The notes under the pieces were generated by a model. That model searched no databases, was not told the origin of the DNA, and worked only from the letters and a program-made list of their open reading frames with translations. From positions 1-64,000 of the forward strand of contig JAHQWP010000221.1 in the NCBI GenBank assembly GCA_029856235.1: a stretch of DNA of 64,000 nt, given 5' to 3'. A program made the position numbers and the translations under genes. Source of the DNA: Promethearchaeia archaeon (GTDB lineage: Archaea; Asgardarchaeota; Lokiarchaeia; Sigyniarchaeales; SOKP01). Shown piece after piece: positions 60,182 to 64,000 of this stretch. Positions within the stretch are counted from its first letter, which is position 1. Each line of letters opens with the position of its first letter.

Positions 60182-61399
60182 TTATTTACCCCACATCCGG
60201 ACCATTTCTCTTGTAATGAGATATCTCATAATTTCTGATGTTCCCGCCGATATTTGTCCAATTTTAGCATCTCTGTAATAGCGTTCTAATGGATACTCTT
60301 CTGAATATCCTAAACCACCAACAATCTGAATCGCTTCTTGAGTGATTTTGACCGTAGCGTCAGCGATTCTGGTTTTTAATGCTGCAACTGTAGGTCTACA
60401 GTAGTGCCCATTATCAAGCATCCTCGCAATTTCTACCGAAGCGATACGACTTAATTCTATATCCATGTACATTTCAGCAAGTTTAAAACTAATACCCTGA
60501 AAATTGTAAAGAGTTTTTCTAAATTGTTCACGCTTATGTGAATATCGGTAAGCAATTTCAAACGCGCTTCTTGCTAATCCAACGTATTGAGATGCAGTAA
60601 AAGTACGTTCACCATCTAACCCAAAAAGTAGTACCTCAAGACCTTCATTTTCTCTGTGAAGCATATTTTTTGCAGGGACTTTGCAATCGATAAACTTTAA
60701 ATGAGAATTAGGCATTCCTCTCCTACCCATATGTTTAAAATCCTTAACTACTTCGAATCCGGGAGTATCTGTTTCAAAAATAAACGCCGTCATCCCTTTG
60801 TGATGTCTCACTTGATCGTTAGTAATTGTATATAAACACAAGTAATCTGCTACACTTCCGTTAGTAATAAAGCATTTTTCGCCGTTCAAGATATAATAAT
60901 CCCCCTCTCGAACTGCTTTTAACCTCATCCCACCAATGGCATCGGAACCTCCCGTTGGCTCTGTAATAGCAATCGCTCCGATTTTTGTTCCATCTCCAAT
61001 CCCAGATAAATATTGCTTTTTCTGTTCAGATGTACCAAATTCAATCACAGGTCCAGCAAACAAGCAGGAAGAAGCTCCAAAAATACCCGCTAAAGCGTAG
61101 CTAAAGGCAGTTAATTCTTCACCTAAAATCGTGCGATAAAGAATTCCTTTCCCTTGTCCTCCAGCTTCTTTGGGGATTACCATATCGAGATAAGGCATAT
61201 CTTTTAAAATTTTTACCGCTAAATTCTTATCTCTATTTCTATCTATTTCTTCTACAAATGGTGCGAGATTTGTTTCGCACCATCTTCGAACTTCCATTCT
61301 GAAATCGTTTTCTTCTTTCGTATAATAATGCAACCTATCTGGCATGCAAGAATACCCGAATTTTAATTCCAGATCATCAAAATTTATGTGTCCCGACAT
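60182..61399 (-). CDS. Acyl-CoA dehydrogenase
   Basis: A 405-residue flavoprotein with the full family layout: helical N-terminal domain, 'AIAITEPTGGSDAIGGM' (about 133-149), 'GEKCFITNGSVADYL' and a helical C-terminal domain with 'IVGGLGYSEEYPLERYYRDAKI' region and 'ISAGTSEIMRYLI'. The residue at the medium-chain catalytic Glu is Ala (AGTSEI). A Glu in 'GLDGERTFTA' matches the alternative base of isovaleryl-type enzymes. It heads an operon with the crotonase. Electrons would pass to an ETF not in this window. Confidence 0.92.
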   Translation of the reverse strand: MSGHINFDDLELKFGYSCMPDRLHYYTKEENDFRMEVRRWCETNLAPFVEEIDRNRDKNLAVKILKDMPYLDMVIPKEAGGQGKGILYRTILGEELTAFSYALAGIFGASSCLFAGPVIEFGTSEQKKQYLSGIGDGTKIGAIAITEPTGGSDAIGGMRLKAVREGDYYILNGEKCFITNGSVADYLCLYTITNDQVRHHKGMTAFIFETDTPGFEVVKDFKHMGRRGMPNSHLKFIDCKVPAKNMLHRENEGLEVLLFGLDGERTFTASQYVGLARSAFEIAYRYSHKREQFRKTLYNFQGISFKLAEMYMDIELSRIASVEIARMLDNGHYCRPTVAALKTRIADATVKITQEAIQIVGGLGYSEEYPLERYYRDAKIGQISAGTSEIMRYLITREMVRMWGK

Positions 61400-61534
61400 G
61401 ATTCAATACCATTCTATTTTTCTTAACTTTTTAGTTTCTTCTTCTAATTTATCAAATTTAACTAAGTAAAAGTAATATTCTTATTAAAATCGTTTTTTTA
61501 ATTTTGGATCAAATTATCATTAAAGCTTTAAAGA

Positions 61535-61936
61535 TTATTTATCCAAATAAGTTGTCCATTCTGGCTTTAATATGTAATACTGTTCGATTGCGTCTTTCAT
61601 GGTTTTTCTGCAAGCTTCGATTTCCCTGATTGTTGGGGGTTCAATTTGCTTTATATCGTCCGCCACTTTTAAGTCCCATGCTGTGTTTTCTTTCACCTGT
61701 TCTATCGTTATATTTGGATGTAACGCATCCAAATACGCTTCTTTGGTCTCGAGATCAAATCGCATAATGCAAAGCGGTGTAATAATTAATTCCGGACCTG
61801 TATCTGGAGGATATCCTGCTTTTACTCTACTATCATATCCATCTAAGTATCCGGGATCAGTTATAAATTCTAATTTATTTTGGACTACTTCGAAGTTTAA
61901 TGGAAAATCGTTTGTGATTTCTTTGATGTTTATCAC
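61535..61936 (-). pseudogene. C-terminal half of a CoA-transferase subunit B, N-terminus missing
   Basis: 133 residues that match only the second half of glutaconate/3-oxoacid CoA-transferase subunit B: 'FITDPGYLDGYDSR', 'GPELIITPLCIMRFDLETKEAYL', 'LHPNITIEQVKENTAWDL'. Full subunits have about 250 residues and carry their catalytic Glu in the missing half. Upstream in frame a stop occurs at 61961-61963, and the next gene ends at 61956, so no more of the enzyme is present. A subunit A gene is not visible either. It is probably a remnant, although a short GTG-started ORF remains intact. It could be a stand-alone domain. Confidence 0.6.
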
Positions 61937-61955
61937 AATATCGAGTGAAATGATG

Positions 61956-62966
61956 TCATTTTATAAAAGATTGGAGCATCTCCTTTAAGACTAAATCTGG
62001 TTTAATGTTATCAAAAGCATTCCACCATATATATTTATTCTTGAAATCGTCGTCATAATTTTTAGAGTCTATTATGGTTATAATATTTTTTTTAATCAAG
62101 GTTGAGGGATTTAAGATTTTTTTTTCATTTTCTTCTAAGAATTTCAAATTCAGGAGCATACATTCTTGCAAATCGTCGTAAAACAATAAAGGGATGTACT
62201 TTTTTACGCTACTCTCTAGTATATTCATAGTTGTTGTATCTTTAGGCCAATTATTATTGGAATAATTAATTACTTCAATATCAATTAGTTCAGGATGATA
62301 TTGAATTTCAGTTGCTTTCTTAAGTTTCTTATAAGTGGTAAAGTCTTTTTTTTTATACATTTTCACAGTAGATTGCTCTTGATCAATTTCAGTCAAGATT
62401 CTGTTTTGTTCCATCCTTTTTTTACAGACATCCTCTATGATTCGACAGTATTGGGTTGCAGCACTTACAAGATCCCCTCCATCAACGTAATTTTTAACCA
62501 TCGTATGTAGATATGCTTTTAAAAACGCAGAGAGATCTTCTTCGAGTCTATAAAGATTGCCATAAAGGAATCTCGTTGCTTCCCACCAAGATATCACCTT
62601 TTTGCTTGATAAATGCTTGAATAATTGTTCTGAAGAACGTATTTCGGAGAAGTAAATTAAATTTTTAATGCCACAACGAAGAAAATGAAAAGGATTAATA
62701 ACAGCGAGTTGTTCCTCTGAAATTTGAAAAGAAACAACTTCCCTTGGACGAATGATTACCGAGGTCTCTCCGTTAAATACGCGATCGACACGCATAGGAA
62801 TTGGAACAATTGGATTTCTTTCGATTGTTTTTATAAGATGTGATGTATACGGGTTTAGGTATAAAGATGTATCAAAGGGAAAAATTTCAATATAAAAGAA
62901 AAACGGAGCTGCGTCCGATTTATAGGTTTTAAATCTGTATTGAGTTTTTTTGAACAAATATATCAC
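61956..62966 (-). CDS. Hypothetical soluble protein
   Basis: A 336-residue protein without recognised family. The N-terminal 110 residues appear beta-rich ('FYIEIFPFDTSLYLNPY', 'IVPIPMRVDRVFNG'), and the middle is helical ('RLEEDLSAFLKAYLHTMV'). The C-terminal third is rich in Lys and Asn. No signal peptide or membrane helix. It starts (GTG) 10 bases after the CPBP-type membrane protease gene, so they form a pair, and the CoA-transferase remnant lies after it. A function in the membrane-protease pathway is inferred only from adjacency. Confidence 0.5.
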   Translation of the reverse strand: MIYLFKKTQYRFKTYKSDAAPFFFYIEIFPFDTSLYLNPYTSHLIKTIERNPIVPIPMRVDRVFNGETSVIIRPREVVSFQISEEQLAVINPFHFLRCGIKNLIYFSEIRSSEQLFKHLSSKKVISWWEATRFLYGNLYRLEEDLSAFLKAYLHTMVKNYVDGGDLVSAATQYCRIIEDVCKKRMEQNRILTEIDQEQSTVKMYKKKDFTTYKKLKKATEIQYHPELIDIEVINYSNNNWPKDTTTMNILESSVKKYIPLLFYDDLQECMLLNLKFLEENEKKILNPSTLIKKNIITIIDSKNYDDDFKNKYIWWNAFDNIKPDLVLKEMLQSFIK

Positions 62967-62975
62967 GCTAATTTT

Positions 62976-63962
62976 CTAAACGGTAATTAAAAACCCAAGA
63001 AGAAATACTACGAATGCTGAAAAGATATCAAAAAGAATGCGAAATAGTTTATCACCTTTAGATTCTTTTGACTTAATATCATCTTTAAGGTAAGTCTTTA
63101 ACATTGTTATTCCTATTTGTAAACTTTCCTTAACTCTCGAAAATTGTAATATAAGGATAATTAAACTTATAATTAATAGATAGCTGTAGATAATAATTAA
63201 GGGCATTATCAAAGTGCTACCTCTCAAATAATCCCGAACAACCACGCTCAATAGAATAGAATAAAGGGTTTTTGCGAGTATCAGCGGTAATAACCACTTT
63301 CTTCTTATTATCGTTAAAGATAATACAAGACCTATTAAAAACGATTTAACAAACCAGATGACTATAATATAGTAACTAACTGAAAAATAGGCGGGATTTA
63401 AAAAAACTTCTGCAAAGGTAAAGTATAGAGTTGAGATCATTACAGCTGATAACTTGTTAAAATGTTCACTCCCTCGTTTTACTATTAAGCCTCTGAAAAC
63501 TGTTTCTTCTGAAAATGATATACTTAATTGAATAATTATTGAGTAAAATAAAAATAATATGAAACTATCATCATTTTCAAAGACTACTGAAAAAACACGC
63601 AAGGGCATGGTCTCGGGTAAGCCAATTGCAATTACAAATTCAAGAGGGATTAATATTAAGAAGAACAATAAGAAACTATAAAGGAGTTGATAGGTGTAAT
63701 TTTTCTTCGTCGTTTTATATAGTTTTAGAAAACCAATATAAGGCGTTAAATCTTTTTTTATAGGTCGTGAATTTTTTTTCTTAAGTTTATGAGATACAAA
63801 CAAAAAAAGCATTATTCCTAAAAGTATTGCTAAAGCTCTAATAATGTAAAAATAAACACCGAATAACGCCGTGGATCGATTTAGTATAAGCGGTAATAAA
63901 TACCATTCTAAAACTAAAATGATAAAAATTATTGCGAATATCGGAAGAATTTCATAGAACAT
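62976..63962 (-). CDS. CPBP-family (CAAX protease-like) membrane protein, may run over the right edge
   Basis: A membrane protein with about eight hydrophobic segments. 'SFSEETVFRGLI' near residues 153-164 is motif 1 (EExxxR) of the CPBP/Rce1-type intramembrane metalloprotease family. The expected second motif FxxxH reads 'YFTFAEVF', without the His, and a third-motif His is not evident, so proteolytic activity is doubtful. The ATG at 63962 is the track start, but the frame remains open to the window edge with basic residues ('RREIASKRFRF'), so the gene may begin beyond it. It is followed by the hypothetical gene after 10 bases. Confidence 0.65.
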   Translation of the reverse strand: MFYEILPIFAIIFIILVLEWYLLPLILNRSTALFGVYFYIIRALAILLGIMLFLFVSHKLKKKNSRPIKKDLTPYIGFLKLYKTTKKNYTYQLLYSFLLFFLILIPLEFVIAIGLPETMPLRVFSVVFENDDSFILFLFYSIIIQLSISFSEETVFRGLIVKRGSEHFNKLSAVMISTLYFTFAEVFLNPAYFSVSYYIIVIWFVKSFLIGLVLSLTIIRRKWLLPLILAKTLYSILLSVVVRDYLRGSTLIMPLIIIYSYLLIISLIILILQFSRVKESLQIGITMLKTYLKDDIKSKESKGDKLFRILFDIFSAFVVFLLGFLITV

Positions 63963-64000
63963 AAATCTGAAGCGTTTTGAGGCTATTTCTCTTCGATTAT

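Overview
The window looks like AT-rich archaeal chromosomal DNA, most likely from an Asgard archaeon of the Lokiarchaeia type. That placement is an inference. It rests on a Rab/Ras-like small GTPase followed by a winged-helix gene, HEAT and leucine-rich-repeat proteins, an eIF2B-like regulatory protein, split ferredoxin-dependent 2-oxoacid oxidoreductases, HdrA, an NDP-forming acyl-CoA synthetase, many acyl-CoA enzymes, and Shine-Dalgarno sites of the archaeal (A)AGGTGA type with ATG, GTG and TTG starts. No rRNA, tRNA, CRISPR array, transposase or phage gene was recognised. No intergenic gap exceeds 300 bp. The longest (15655-15914) holds only T-rich tracts.

Layout. 0-7.2 kb: small unknown genes and a DUF35 Zn-ribbon protein, then a compact operon for a four-subunit 2-oxoacid:ferredoxin oxidoreductase (gamma, delta, alpha, beta) followed by an HdrA-MvhD fusion. 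7.2-12.2 kb: NDP-forming acyl-CoA synthetase alpha-type protein, eIF2B-like protein, alpha/alpha-toroid protein, MFS permease. 12.3-15.7 kb: a pyruvate:ferredoxin oxidoreductase operon (fused gamma-delta, alpha, beta) whose beta subunit appears circularly permuted. 15.9-38 kb: an island of five UROD-family (MtaA-like) proteins, three GPH-family sugar:cation symporters, two glycoside hydrolases (GH36-like, GH172/DUF2961), a xylose-isomerase-like TIM barrel and an amidohydrolase, with valS, a flavodoxin, a crotonase and YjbQ in between. 38-42 kb: signalling-type genes (HEAT protein, small GTPase plus winged-helix protein, HEAT/LRR protein). 42-64 kb: TPP enzyme plus zinc alcohol dehydrogenase, acyl-CoA ligase, two acyl-CoA dehydrogenases, two more crotonases, 4-hydroxybutyryl-CoA dehydratase, CTP synthase, a DUF1846 protein, two cell-surface/membrane proteins, a truncated CoA-transferase and a CPBP-type membrane protease cut by the window edge.

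How the parts may work together. The KOR, POR and HdrA modules connect 2-oxoacid and acyl-CoA oxidation to ferredoxin and thiol/disulfide electron flow. The ligase, dehydrogenases, hydratases and 4-hydroxybutyryl-CoA dehydratase suggest fatty-acid or hydroxy-acid degradation (or its reverse). In the central island every GPH symporter gene lies directly beside a UROD-family gene, and three of the four MtaA-like proteins keep an HxCG zinc-type motif. This suggests, as a hypothesis, uptake and demethylation of methylated glycosides or related compounds.

The most striking single observation is the PorB gene. The C-terminal half of the normal protein comes first and the N-terminal half second. The new termini fall inside the thiamine-pyrophosphate motif, yet all four expected iron-sulfur cysteines are kept.
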